Shown here: in pieces, positions 19,806-28,246 of the stretch | Layout of the letters: the number at the start of each line of letters is the position of its first letter | How positions within the stretch are numbered: position 1 is the stretch's first letter | NCBI RefSeq assembly: GCF_001613205.1 | Contig: NZ_BDBX01000010.1 | Coordinates: 62,001 to 126,000, forward strand | Reading direction: 5' to 3' | DNA from: Nocardia sienata NBRC 100364 | GTDB lineage: Bacteria; Actinomycetota; Actinomycetes; Mycobacteriales; Mycobacteriaceae | DNA: 64,000 nt | Translations under genes and position numbers: made by a program | The notes under the pieces: model-generated | The model's database searches: none | The model's input: the letters and a program-made list of their open reading frames with translations, nothing else | Told to the model about the DNA's origin: nothing

Positions 19806-20783
19806 TCACTCCTCGGTGACGAACCCCTGCGCGATCATCCAGTCGCGCGCCACCTCCGCGGGCTCACGGCCCTCGACATCGACCTGCCGGTTCAGTTCCG
19901 TGATCGACTCGTTGGTCAGCAACCGGGATATGGGTGCCATGACCTCGGCGATCCGCGGATGCGCCCGGGCGAAATCCGCACGCATCACCAGTGCGGCATT
20001 GTACTTCGGGAAGAAGGAGCGGTCGTCGCGCAGCAGCACCAGGTCGAGTCCGGGGATACGGCCGTCGGTGGCCGCGACCGAGCCGAATCCGCACTGTGTG
20101 GCGTCCGCGGTCGCCTGATAGACCACGGCGTCCTGGACGATGCGCTTGGGCACCTGCCCGCCGTCGATGCCGTAGGCGCGGGTCAGGCCGGGGAATCCGT
20201 CCTGACGCACATTGAACTCGGTACCCACGCAGATACTCGCCGCGGCGGGGTCGGTGGCGACCAGGCGCGCGTAGTCCGACAGGGTCCAGGTGCCGGTGCG
20301 TTCGGCGGTGCGCCGCGCGGTCGCCAGTGCGTAGGTGTTGTTCATGGGCGCCATCGCCGTCCACACCATGTCGTGCGTGGCCATGTCCGCGTCGCGTACC
20401 GCCGCGAACTGGCCTTGTTCGTCCGGGATCGGTTTCTCGTTGCCGAGATAGTTGACCCAGCCGGTGCCGGTGTAGTCGTAGGCGATATCGATCTGTCCGT
20501 TGACCTGGGCGTCGCGCAGACTGTTGGAGCCCTGGATGTCGGTGAGGTCGCGAACTTCGGCGCCGGCCGCGACCAGCGCGTATTCGATGATGTAGCCGAG
20601 AATGTTCTGCTCGGTGAAATCCTTGGAGCCGACCGTGACGGTAACCCCCGTCAGCTCCGGGATCGGGCGGATACTGCCGGGCCCGACCGGTAGCGGGACG
20701 GCGCTCCCGGCCTGGAGACCGCAGCCGGCCAGCAGCAGTACCGCGGCCGAGAGCAGCAGCCGTGACGCTCGGAGGGTTCTCAT
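19806..20783 (-). CDS. Glycine betaine/choline ABC transporter, substrate-binding lipoprotein (OpuCC/OsmF type)
   Basis: A 325-residue lipoprotein. The signal ends in the lipobox LLAGC with Cys21. VTVGSKDFTEQNILGYIIEYAL is the conserved start of type II betaine/choline binding proteins, and DYTGTGWVNYLG carries the tyrosine/tryptophan cage region. It binds a quaternary-amine osmolyte outside the membrane and delivers it to the permeases encoded just upstream. Its ATG overlaps the stop of the permease gene by four bases. Confidence 0.9.
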   Translation of the reverse strand: MRTLRASRLLLSAAVLLLAGCGLQAGSAVPLPVGPGSIRPIPELTGVTVTVGSKDFTEQNILGYIIEYALVAAGAEVRDLTDIQGSNSLRDAQVNGQIDIAYDYTGTGWVNYLGNEKPIPDEQGQFAAVRDADMATHDMVWTAMAPMNNTYALATARRTAERTGTWTLSDYARLVATDPAAASICVGTEFNVRQDGFPGLTRAYGIDGGQVPKRIVQDAVVYQATADATQCGFGSVAATDGRIPGLDLVLLRDDRSFFPKYNAALVMRADFARAHPRIAEVMAPISRLLTNESITELNRQVDVEGREPAEVARDWMIAQGFVTEE

Positions 20784-21559
20784 CGCAGCCCTCGCGGGCC
20801 GAGGAACCGTTCCGCCACCGCGCCCAGCCAGTCCACCAGCAGCGCCAAGGCCACCGCGAGCACCGCGCCGACCACCAGCGTGACGTTATCGCGCAGTTTG
20901 TAGCCGGTATCGATCAGAATCCCCAACCCGCCCGCGCTGACCAGGAACGACAGCGTGGCGGTGCCGACGGCCAGCACCAGCGAGGTGCGCAGCCCGGCGA
21001 GGATGTAGGGAACGGCGAGCGGGAACTCGATTCGGCGCAGGACAGTCCCCGCCGACATACCCTGTCCGCGCCCGGCGTCCACCAGCGTCGGATCGACTTC
21101 CTGATAGCCCAGAATGGTATTGCGCAGGACCGGCAGCAGCGAATAGAACGCGATCGGCGCCACCCCGATCCAGAAACCGGTGGTACGGGTGACGAGGTAG
21201 AACAGCACGATCAGCCCGATCGCCGGTGCCGAGGCGCCGATATTGGCGACACCGACGGCGAACGGTGCCAGCCGGCGATAACCGGGCCTGGTGAGCAGGG
21301 TTCCCAGCGGGACCGCGACCACGACGACGAGCACCACCACCGTGGCGGTGATCAGGATGTGCTGCCAGGTGACGGTGACGATATTGCCGGCATCGAGGCT
21401 CGCCTGCTGGGTGACGGTCAGGTCGCGCCGGAACGCCCATACCAGGACTCCCGCGGTCAGCAGCACGACGAGCACCGGCTGGACCAGCAACCGGAGCCGC
21501 TCTGCGCGCCACTGCGCCGAGCGCCGCCCCGATGTCGTGGGTGCCACCGGGGTGGTCAT
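20780..21559 (-). CDS. OpuC-type ABC transporter permease (second permease)
   Basis: A 259-residue permease with six predicted helices. The cytoplasmic EAA-like loop is EVDPTLVDAGRGQGMSAGTVLRRIEFPLAVP, the site that contacts the ATPase. ANIGASAPAIGLIVLFYLV is typical of the betaine/choline permease family. The start at 21559 overlaps the ATPase stop by four bases. It works with the other permease, the CBS-domain ATPase and the lipoprotein. Confidence 0.92.
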   Translation of the reverse strand: MTTPVAPTTSGRRSAQWRAERLRLLVQPVLVVLLTAGVLVWAFRRDLTVTQQASLDAGNIVTVTWQHILITATVVVLVVVVAVPLGTLLTRPGYRRLAPFAVGVANIGASAPAIGLIVLFYLVTRTTGFWIGVAPIAFYSLLPVLRNTILGYQEVDPTLVDAGRGQGMSAGTVLRRIEFPLAVPYILAGLRTSLVLAVGTATLSFLVSAGGLGILIDTGYKLRDNVTLVVGAVLAVALALLVDWLGAVAERFLGPRGLR

Positions 21560-22731
21560 GCCGGCACATCCGTCGCCGCGCCGGGCTCGGTCCGCAGCCC
21601 GGCCAGGTGGCCGACCAGCGTGTCGATCGTGACCAGTCCCGCGTACTTTCCGTCCGCTCCGGTGACCACCGCGGTCGCGTTCCGGTCGCCGAGCAGCGCC
21701 GCCAATCCTTCCTGGAGAGTCGATTCGGCGGACAGGGTCGCGGCCGCGGTCCCGGCCCGGCCGACCGAGTCGGCATGGGCGAGGTCGGCGGCGGTGATCC
21801 AGCGCAGCGGCCGCCCCGCGGTGTCGAGCACCAGGGCGCGGGCCCCGTCCCCGATCGCCGTCCGAGCCACCTCCACCGGAGCGTCCTCGGTGACCGTGGC
21901 GCATGCCCCGAGCGGAACCTCCCGGATCCGGGTGAGCGTCAGTTGTTTGAGCGCGGCGTCGGAGCCGGCGAATCCGGCGACGGTCTCGTCCGCCGGGTCG
22001 GCCAGGATCGCGGCCGGCCGGTCGTACTGCAGGATCCGGGAGCGGTCGCCCAGGACCGCGATCCGGTCACCGAGTTTCACCGCCTCGTTGAAATCGTGGG
22101 TGACGAAGACGATCGTCTTGCCCAGTTCGGCCTGTAACCGGAGCAGTTCGTCCTGGAGCAGGCCGCGGGTGATCGGGTCCACGGCGCCGAAGGGTTCGTC
22201 CATCAGCAGGATCGGCGGGTCGGCGGCCAGTGCCCGCGCGACTCCCACCCGCTGCTGCTGCCCGCCGGACAGTTGGCGCGGATACCGGCGCCGGTAGGTC
22301 CCGGGATCCAGCCCGACCAGTTCCAGCATCTCATCGGTGCGGGCGGCGATGCGCTTGCGATCCCAGCCGATCAACCCGGGCACGGTCGCGATGTTGCGCG
22401 CGACGGTCATATGCGGGAACAGCCCGGCCTGCTGGATGGAGTACCCGATCCCGCGGCGCAACAGGTCGGGGTCGATCCCGGCGGCGTCGCGGCCGTCGAT
22501 GGTCACCGTGCCGGAGGTGGGTTCGATCAGCCGGTTGATCATCCGCATGGTGGTGGTCTTCCCGCAGCCCGACGGTCCGACCAGTACCACGATCTCACCC
22601 GCCGGTATCGTCATCGATACCGCGTCGACGGCCGGATCTCGCTGTCCCGGATACTGTTTGGTGACCGAGTCGAGCACGATCTCGACCCCGGACACCGCCG
22701 CCGCGGCGGAACGGTTCGCCGAATCAGTCAC
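21556..22731 (-). CDS. OpuC-type ABC transporter ATPase with CBS domains
   Basis: A 391-residue ATPase. Walker A is GPSGCGKTT (52-60), the signature is LSGGQQQRVGVARAL, and Walker B is ILLMDEPFGAVD. The C-terminal 120 residues form a CBS-type pair (ARALVLDTAGRPLRWIT; NATAVVTGADGKYAGLVTIDTLVGHL). In OpuA-type transporters these sense ionic strength or cyclic di-AMP, so uptake is probably gated by cell salt content. It overlaps both neighbours in the operon. Confidence 0.94.
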   Translation of the reverse strand: MTDSANRSAAAAVSGVEIVLDSVTKQYPGQRDPAVDAVSMTIPAGEIVVLVGPSGCGKTTTMRMINRLIEPTSGTVTIDGRDAAGIDPDLLRRGIGYSIQQAGLFPHMTVARNIATVPGLIGWDRKRIAARTDEMLELVGLDPGTYRRRYPRQLSGGQQQRVGVARALAADPPILLMDEPFGAVDPITRGLLQDELLRLQAELGKTIVFVTHDFNEAVKLGDRIAVLGDRSRILQYDRPAAILADPADETVAGFAGSDAALKQLTLTRIREVPLGACATVTEDAPVEVARTAIGDGARALVLDTAGRPLRWITAADLAHADSVGRAGTAAATLSAESTLQEGLAALLGDRNATAVVTGADGKYAGLVTIDTLVGHLAGLRTEPGAATDVPA

Positions 22732-23350
22732 GAATCCCCCTCGAAATGGTGAAACGTCCGACGAGGACGAAGATCCCGTCGAGAACCAGGGCGAGTGCGA
22801 CGATCAGCACGGTGCCCGTGAGCGCCTGCGGTACCGCGTTGGGGCTGCCGAGGCGGGCCAGCCCGGAGAAGATCAGGTTCCCCAGCCCCGGGCCCTTCGC
22901 GTACGCGGCCAGCGCCAGAATGCCCATGATCAACTGGGTGCTCACCCGCATCCCGGTCAGGATCGACGGCCAGGCCAGCGGCAGTTCGATCGCGGCGAGC
23001 ACCCGCAACCGGTTCATCCCCACCCCGCGTGCGGCGTCCACCACCGCGATATCCACCGCGCAGAGACCGACGAGAGTGTTGCGCAGGATCGGCAGCAGCG
23101 CGTAGAGCACCAGCGCGGTCACCGTCGGCGCGACACCCAGGCCCATGAGGGGAATGAGCAAACCGAGCAGGGCGAAGGACGGCACCGTCAGAATGGTTCC
23201 GGCCGCGGCGGTCGCGGCCGCCGAGCCGATCGGACTGCGGTACACCGCGACACCCACGGCCACCGCCACCACCGTCGCGATGAGCAGGGACTGCACGACC
23301 GCCGAGACGTGCAGACAGGAGTCGACGAAGAGCTGATGGCGCCGTTCCAC
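22724..23350 (-). CDS. OpuC-type ABC transporter permease (first gene of operon)
   Basis: A 208-residue permease, EAA-like loop AVDIAVVDAARGVGMNRLRVLAAIELPLAWPS, with helices matching the betaine/choline family. The annotated GTG at 23350 has no ribosome site. The frame stays open upstream, and LDTWWSFV just before it looks like a natural family N-terminus, preceded by GGGAGG. The true start may therefore be the CTG at 23372-23374. It overlaps the ATPase start by eight bases. First in the operon, so its promoter should lie in 23375-23550, where I see no clear elements. Confidence 0.9.
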   Translation of the reverse strand: MERRHQLFVDSCLHVSAVVQSLLIATVVAVAVGVAVYRSPIGSAAATAAAGTILTVPSFALLGLLIPLMGLGVAPTVTALVLYALLPILRNTLVGLCAVDIAVVDAARGVGMNRLRVLAAIELPLAWPSILTGMRVSTQLIMGILALAAYAKGPGLGNLIFSGLARLGSPNAVPQALTGTVLIVALALVLDGIFVLVGRFTISRGIRD

Positions 23351-23552
23351 GACGAAGCTCCACCACGTATCCAGGATCCGACCTCCCGTTCCGGCCTCCA
23401 GCGAGGCTATCGCGACCTCGCCGCGCCCGGACGGGTTTTCCCGCAGGACGTGCGACCGTCGAACCGCCGACGCGGCGGGCGACTACCGCGGGAGACGGTT
23501 CGTCCGGCGGCGACGACAGACGACGAACGACCGGATCGGTGCCACGCCCGGA

Positions 23553-25718
23553 TCAGTGGCGGGAAAGGGCGTGGTCGGTGAGTGTGCCGATGACCGGTGC
23601 GAGCGTTTCGGCGTAATCGACGGTGAGGTGATTGTCGTCGCGGAAGACCAGGTTGTCCCCGATGACAAGGGGGCAGTCCGAGGGGGTGCAGAACAGCGAG
23701 GTCAGATCGGCGTACTGGCCGCCACCGCCGATGGTTGCCGCCCGCTCGGCCGCGATACCGGCATCGTCGAGCGCATCCGCTCGTGCCGGGGCACAAGCCG
23801 CGGAATCGTCGATATGTGCGGACAGACATATCGGGACATCGGTATGCGGGTCGGGGATCGACCCCAGCACGAGCACGGCCGCACCGGTTGCCCGCAGCCG
23901 GGCGACCAGACGGTGCAGGCTGTCGATCCACGCCGGGTCGTAGGAGACGAAGCCGAAGTCGGCACCATATCGCCGGGACATGCTCACCACGATCAACCGC
24001 GGTCGCTCGGCCTGCAGCCGGGCCACGATCTCGTCGCGCCACTGCTCGCATTCGGTGTACTCCCGGCCCAGGTAAGGACTGGTGATGGGCAGGTCCATCA
24101 GGGGGCAGGTGACCTTGGCCATGGTCTCCAGCCGCCAGTGTCGCGCCGCGGTGATCTGCTCGAACGCCGGCTGCCACATCGCGGCATGGGAATCGCCGAC
24201 CAGGGCCACTGTGGTGGCCGAGTCCGGATCGCCGGAGGCGCACTCGGCCTGGCCCACATCTCGCCAGGACCGTACACAGCCGTTCACGAACACATCTGCC
24301 TTGCTCCCGGCCGCGCCGGCGAGCGAGGGGGTGAGATTCGCTGGGACAGGGCCTGTCGCGGCAGAGGCGTCGATAGCGGCCTGCGCTTGTGCGACCTGCT
24401 GCCGGACCGCTGCCTCGCCGGGGTCCGTGGCCGGTGTGACCGGTGCGGCGGGTGCTGTGAGGGCAAGGGTGGGGGCCGCCGTACCGCGGCCGGCCGGGAC
24501 CGGTACGAGTACGAGCAGGGCGAGTGCCACGCCGCCGGCGACCGCCGTGATCGCACCGCCACAGGCGAGGCTGCGCGCGGCCGAACCGCGTAAGGGAACG
24601 GCGAAGCGGGCCGGATTCTCGACCAGCCACAGCGTGAGCACGGCGAGTCCACCCGCTATCGTGACCGCGCCCAGCGAACCACCGAGTCCGAGCGGATGGC
24701 CGACCACCCAGGGCGCAAGCAGTAACACCGGCCAGTGCCACAGATACCACGAGTAGGACCCGCGGCCGATCGCCCGTATCGGGCCGAGTGCCAGCCCACG
24801 CCCGACACCGAACCGTGGAGTGGCACAGCCGGAAATGATCACCAGTACGGTCCCTGCGACGGGCAGCAGCGCGGCGGTTCCGGGATATCGGGTGTGCTCG
24901 TCGTACCAGGTGCAAGCGGCGGTGATCAGCAACAACCCGGCCCAGCCGGCGAGGGCGGCCGGAATTCCCGGCAGCCGGGACCACATCGCCGCCGACAGCG
25001 CGATAACGCCCCCGGCGGCCAACTCCCAGGCCCGGGTGGGCAGCGAGAAGAACGCCCACGAGGGGAGCGTGCCTGTCCAGCTCAGTGAGGTTGCGAAGGA
25101 GAACACGGCGACGGTCAGGAGAACGATCAGATACGGCCGCGGTGCCGCCGACCCGGTTCGGTGCCGTCGCGCGAACCAAGCAGTCGCGGCGATCAGCACA
25201 GGCCACAGCAGATAGAACTGCTCTTCCACACCCAGCGACCAGAAGTGTTGAAACGGAGACGGGAGCACATCGCCGGCAAGATAGTCGGTGTCGCGCAGTG
25301 CGAACCGATAGTTCCCGACGTACAGCGCGCCGGCGATCCCGTCGCCCAGTACCCGGCGGGCTTGCAGAGGCGGCAGCAGCACGGCGGCGGCAATCGCGGT
25401 GGTGACGAGGACAAGACCTGCTGCGGGAAGCAGCCGCCGGGCCCGCGCGCCGTAGAACCGGGCCAGTCCGATAGTGCCGGTGGCCGCCGTTTCGCGATAA
25501 AGGATTCCGGTGACGAGAAAACCGGAAATGACGAAAAAGACGTCCACGCCGACGAATCCGCCACCCACTCCGGGCATGCCCGCGTGAAAAAGCACGACGG
25601 CCACCACGGCAACTGCTCTCAGTCCTTCGATATCGGGCCGAAAACATCTTCGGGGCACCGCATTACCGCCCCGGTCCGCACGCCGATCACCCAATTCCCT
25701 GCCGACCGCCACGGTCAT
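23553..25718 (-). CDS. Membrane acyltransferase fused to an SGNH hydrolase domain (OafA/OatA-like)
   Basis: About 721 residues from the ATG at 25718 (starts at 25727, 25823 or an internal GTG just before FRPDIEGLRA are also possible; none has a good ribosome site). The N-terminal part is acyltransferase-3: FRPDIEGLRAVAVVAVVLFH, FFVISGFLVTGIL and FWSLGVEEQFYLLWP with about ten helices. The C-terminal part is an extracytoplasmic SGNH domain with the nucleophile in VGDSHAAMW and the Asp-His pair in DDNHLT. Such fusions acetylate cell-envelope glycans or exported glycolipids, taking acetyl groups across the membrane. All catalytic motifs are present. No glycosyltransferase is adjacent. Confidence 0.9.
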   Translation of the reverse strand: MTVAVGRELGDRRADRGGNAVPRRCFRPDIEGLRAVAVVAVVLFHAGMPGVGGGFVGVDVFFVISGFLVTGILYRETAATGTIGLARFYGARARRLLPAAGLVLVTTAIAAAVLLPPLQARRVLGDGIAGALYVGNYRFALRDTDYLAGDVLPSPFQHFWSLGVEEQFYLLWPVLIAATAWFARRHRTGSAAPRPYLIVLLTVAVFSFATSLSWTGTLPSWAFFSLPTRAWELAAGGVIALSAAMWSRLPGIPAALAGWAGLLLITAACTWYDEHTRYPGTAALLPVAGTVLVIISGCATPRFGVGRGLALGPIRAIGRGSYSWYLWHWPVLLLAPWVVGHPLGLGGSLGAVTIAGGLAVLTLWLVENPARFAVPLRGSAARSLACGGAITAVAGGVALALLVLVPVPAGRGTAAPTLALTAPAAPVTPATDPGEAAVRQQVAQAQAAIDASAATGPVPANLTPSLAGAAGSKADVFVNGCVRSWRDVGQAECASGDPDSATTVALVGDSHAAMWQPAFEQITAARHWRLETMAKVTCPLMDLPITSPYLGREYTECEQWRDEIVARLQAERPRLIVVSMSRRYGADFGFVSYDPAWIDSLHRLVARLRATGAAVLVLGSIPDPHTDVPICLSAHIDDSAACAPARADALDDAGIAAERAATIGGGGQYADLTSLFCTPSDCPLVIGDNLVFRDDNHLTVDYAETLAPVIGTLTDHALSRH

Positions 25719-26394
25719 GGGCAGCATTGTTATCGGTCTTGTCGGTATTGTCACGACAACGCACCGCGTGCGGATATTCTTGTCCGAGTTCTCCGGGTAG
25801 CGTTCGACGCCATACACGAACAAATCGACGAATCGGGGGAGTGTCCGACCAACGGTGGCCCCGATTCCGGTGTCGGTCGGTTACCGCTCGGGGCGGTCCG
25901 GCCTTCGCCCGACCACACCCGGGGACTGTAGAGCGCGAGTGTGTTTCCGGCCTGATCCGCTGACCGGATGGTCAGTGGGAAAGGGCTGTGCTGATGACAC
26001 TCGATGCGGGGCCAACGAGGAAAGCCGAGGTATCGGCCGAGCAGCCCGGCGGCGGCGCCGATCCGAATGGCCGAGGAACAGGCCTGTCCACGAGCGACCC
26101 GACCGCGCTCGTCTACCGCGGCGCGGGTTGCCGGCCGCCCGTCGCGACCGACTATCTGCCGCGCACGCCGATCATCGGATGTCGGACCCCTTCGCGAGCG
26201 GCCTCGGCTCCGCCACCGCCCCTGTCACCTGGAGAGGCCGCCGCGGCCGATCGCCGGAACCCCCAGGAGTAGACGGGCATTGTCGGATCGAAAAATTTTG
26301 GGAAAACCGGCGAATTGTATTCGAATGAACGCGAAAAATTTCAGAGGTCGGCGCGTAGAATTCAAGCGGGTCGGGACAGTCTCTGGAGCCCATC
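25719..26394. other. Long intergenic region with AT-rich promoter segment
   Basis: About 675 bases between divergent genes. The last 110 bases are unusually AT-rich for this window and contain GAAAAATTT twice (26290-26298 and 26333-26341) flanking the perfect palindrome CGAAT-TGT-ATTCG (26311-26323). This is a likely promoter/operator for the secreted protein at 26395. A 94-codon frame (25988-26275, plus) has fairly GC-rich third positions but a weak ribosome site and no recognisable family; I do not call it a gene. Confidence 0.45.
26311..26323 (+). promoter_or_regulatory. Palindrome in the promoter of the Trp/Gly-repeat protein
   Basis: CGAAT and ATTCG flank TGT. It lies 72 bases before the ATG at 26395, centred between two copies of GAAAAATTT, and is a good candidate repressor or activator site. 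Confidence 0.35.
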
Positions 26395-26748
26395 ATGACG
26401 AGAAAGAATTCACACACGAAGTTCTCCCGGTTGGCGGCCGCCGCCGGTATAGCCGCAGTTGCCGCGATTCCGGTCGTCGCAGCCGCACAGCAAGCGCCTA
26501 CCGCGCAGGCAACCACGTCCACGTCTGCAAGCCAACTCGTCGACAGCCCTGGCTGGGGTAATGGCGGCGGTTGGGGTCGTGGCGATGGTTGGGGTTGGGG
26601 TAATGGCGGCGGCTGGGGTCGCGGCGGCGGCTGGGGTTGGGGCAATGGCTGGGGTTGGGGAAATGGTTGGGGTTGGGGAAATGGCTGGGGCTGGAGTCCC
26701 GGCTGGGGCAATTGGTGGCCCGGCTGGGGTGGCTGGGGCAGTTTCTAA
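26395..26748 (+). CDS. Secreted tryptophan/glycine-repeat protein
   Basis: A 117-residue protein with a typical Sec signal: basic start MTRKNSHTKFSRL, a hydrophobic core and an AAA-QQ cleavage site near residue 31. After a short Thr/Ser linker, residues about 53-117 are almost only Gly and Trp with some Asn and Arg: 18 tryptophans in 65 residues, in units such as WGWGNG and GWGRG. CTGGAG lies eight bases before the ATG. I know no function for such a sequence; it could be a low-complexity cell-wall, surface-adhesive or metal/aromatic-binding peptide. No cysteines, so no disulfide scaffold. It is monocistronic. Confidence 0.8.
   Translation: MTRKNSHTKFSRLAAAAGIAAVAAIPVVAAAQQAPTAQATTSTSASQLVDSPGWGNGGGWGRGDGWGWGNGGGWGRGGGWGWGNGWGWGNGWGWGNGWGWSPGWGNWWPGWGGWGSF
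26632..26685 (+). repeat. Three tandem 18-bp copies encoding WGWGNG
   Basis: The unit TGGGGTTGGGGNAATGGY occurs three times in direct succession (26632-26649, 26650-26667, 26668-26685), with looser copies before and after. The coding strand carries many GGGG runs separated by TT, so it could form quadruplex structures. Copy number may vary between strains. Confidence 0.85.
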
Positions 26749-26852
26749 CGCTGGTGACCGTGCCCGGACGTGCGCATCGTCCGGGCTCGGTGGCATCGAG
26801 TACCGATCGTGTGAAGTGAGGTTCGACCAGCCGGGCTGGAGCTGGTGACGAG

Positions 26853-28139
26853 ATGAAGATCGTGTGCGTCGGTGGCGGGCCGGCCGGGCTGTACTTCGCT
26901 ATTTCGATGAAGCGGCGCGACCCGGCCCATGACATCACGGTGATCGACCGCGATCCCCCCGGGGCCACCTATGGCTGGGGCGTCGTGTACTGGGACGACC
27001 TGCTCGACATCCTGTACCGGAACGACCCCGAGAGCGCCCGGGCGGTGCGCGCCGGGTCGGTCCTGTGGCGTGAGCAGGCAATCCATGTGGGCAACGACCG
27101 GACTGCGCATTTCGGGGGTTACGGGTTCAGCATGGGGCGCGCGGCATTGCTCGACGTACTTTCCCGGCGGGCGAGCGATCTGGGCGTCGATGTCCGGCAC
27201 GGGCGAGAGGTCCACGATCTGTCCGGATTCGACGACACCGATCTCATCGTCGCCTCCGACGGCGCGAACAGCCGGGTACGGCAGCTGGGTGATCATTGTT
27301 TCGGCACGTCCATCACACTCGGCGCGAATCGATATATCTGGCTCGGTACGGACCAGGTCTTCACCCGATTCACCTTCGCCTTCGAACGCACCGCGGCCGG
27401 TTGGATCTGGTTCCATGCCTACCCGTCGGTTGCCGGGAGGATCAGCACCTGCATCGTCGAGTGCCAGCCGCACACTTGGCATGGACTGGGATTCGATTCC
27501 CTGGACGATCCGGAGAATCTGCGTGTTCTGGAGAACGTCTTCGCGGGCACACTCGACGGTCATCCGTTGATCAGCAAGGCACGAGGCGAGTTCGCGAAAT
27601 GGGGCCGCTTCCCCGAGGTGACCAACAAGACCTGGTATCACGACAACGTCGTGTTGCTCGGCGACGCAGCGCATACGACGCACTTCACCATCGGTTCCGG
27701 TACCCGGTTGGCCATCGTCGACGCTGTCGCGCTCGCACAGAACCTGTACGAGTATGCCGAGGTCACAGACGCGCTGGAGAACTACGATGCGCAGCGGCGC
27801 GCCGCGCTGCGCCCGATCCAGGCCGCCGCCCGGGCCAGCATGACGTGGTTCGAACACGCCGACCGGTATCTCGACCGTGGCGCCGTACAGTTCGCCTACG
27901 CGATGGCGGCTCGGCACGGGCCGCAGGTGCCGTGGCGATACCAGCTCCACCTGCTCACACAGGTACCCGCTGCGCGCAAGGTCCGGCGTGCCATGGACTC
28001 CGGACAGCGGTGGTGGCGGGCGGCCCGACGAGGGGAACTCGCGATGGCACTGCCCTCGCCGCGACGCGCGCCCGGACCGGTCCCGACCGATCAGTCGCGT
28101 TCTGTTTCCCCTCGACGCGGCAACTCACCACCCTCCTGA
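26853..28139 (+). CDS. FAD-dependent aromatic monooxygenase (salicylyl-CoA hydroxylase/VioD-like group)
   Basis: A 428-residue flavoprotein. The FAD fingerprint VCVGGGPAGLYFAISMKRRDP starts at residue 4, followed by VIDRDPPGATYGWGVVY, which in my memory marks the group containing salicylyl-CoA 5-hydroxylase and the violacein enzyme VioD. The second FAD motif is VVLLGDAAHTTHFTIGSGT, and LIVASDGANS is the DG motif. It should hydroxylate an aromatic ring or CoA ester using NAD(P)H and oxygen. The last 40 residues are basic and low-complexity. The next gene downstream on the same strand is an aminoglycoside-phosphotransferase-like gene. Confidence 0.85.
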   Translation: MKIVCVGGGPAGLYFAISMKRRDPAHDITVIDRDPPGATYGWGVVYWDDLLDILYRNDPESARAVRAGSVLWREQAIHVGNDRTAHFGGYGFSMGRAALLDVLSRRASDLGVDVRHGREVHDLSGFDDTDLIVASDGANSRVRQLGDHCFGTSITLGANRYIWLGTDQVFTRFTFAFERTAAGWIWFHAYPSVAGRISTCIVECQPHTWHGLGFDSLDDPENLRVLENVFAGTLDGHPLISKARGEFAKWGRFPEVTNKTWYHDNVVLLGDAAHTTHFTIGSGTRLAIVDAVALAQNLYEYAEVTDALENYDAQRRAALRPIQAAARASMTWFEHADRYLDRGAVQFAYAMAARHGPQVPWRYQLHLLTQVPAARKVRRAMDSGQRWWRAARRGELAMALPSPRRAPGPVPTDQSRSVSPRRGNSPPS

Positions 28140-28246
28140 ACAACGGTGAGCCGCTACACCCGGAGCGGGACGAGCTCACCACCGCCGGGGGACCGATGCG
28201 CTCTGGCTCATTTGTCACTGCGTGGACAGGAAGGGACGATCACCCG

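Noticed and set aside
25988..26275. 94-codon frame upstream of the Trp/Gly protein
   Set aside because: Weak ribosome site and no recognisable domain; third positions become less GC-rich in its second half.
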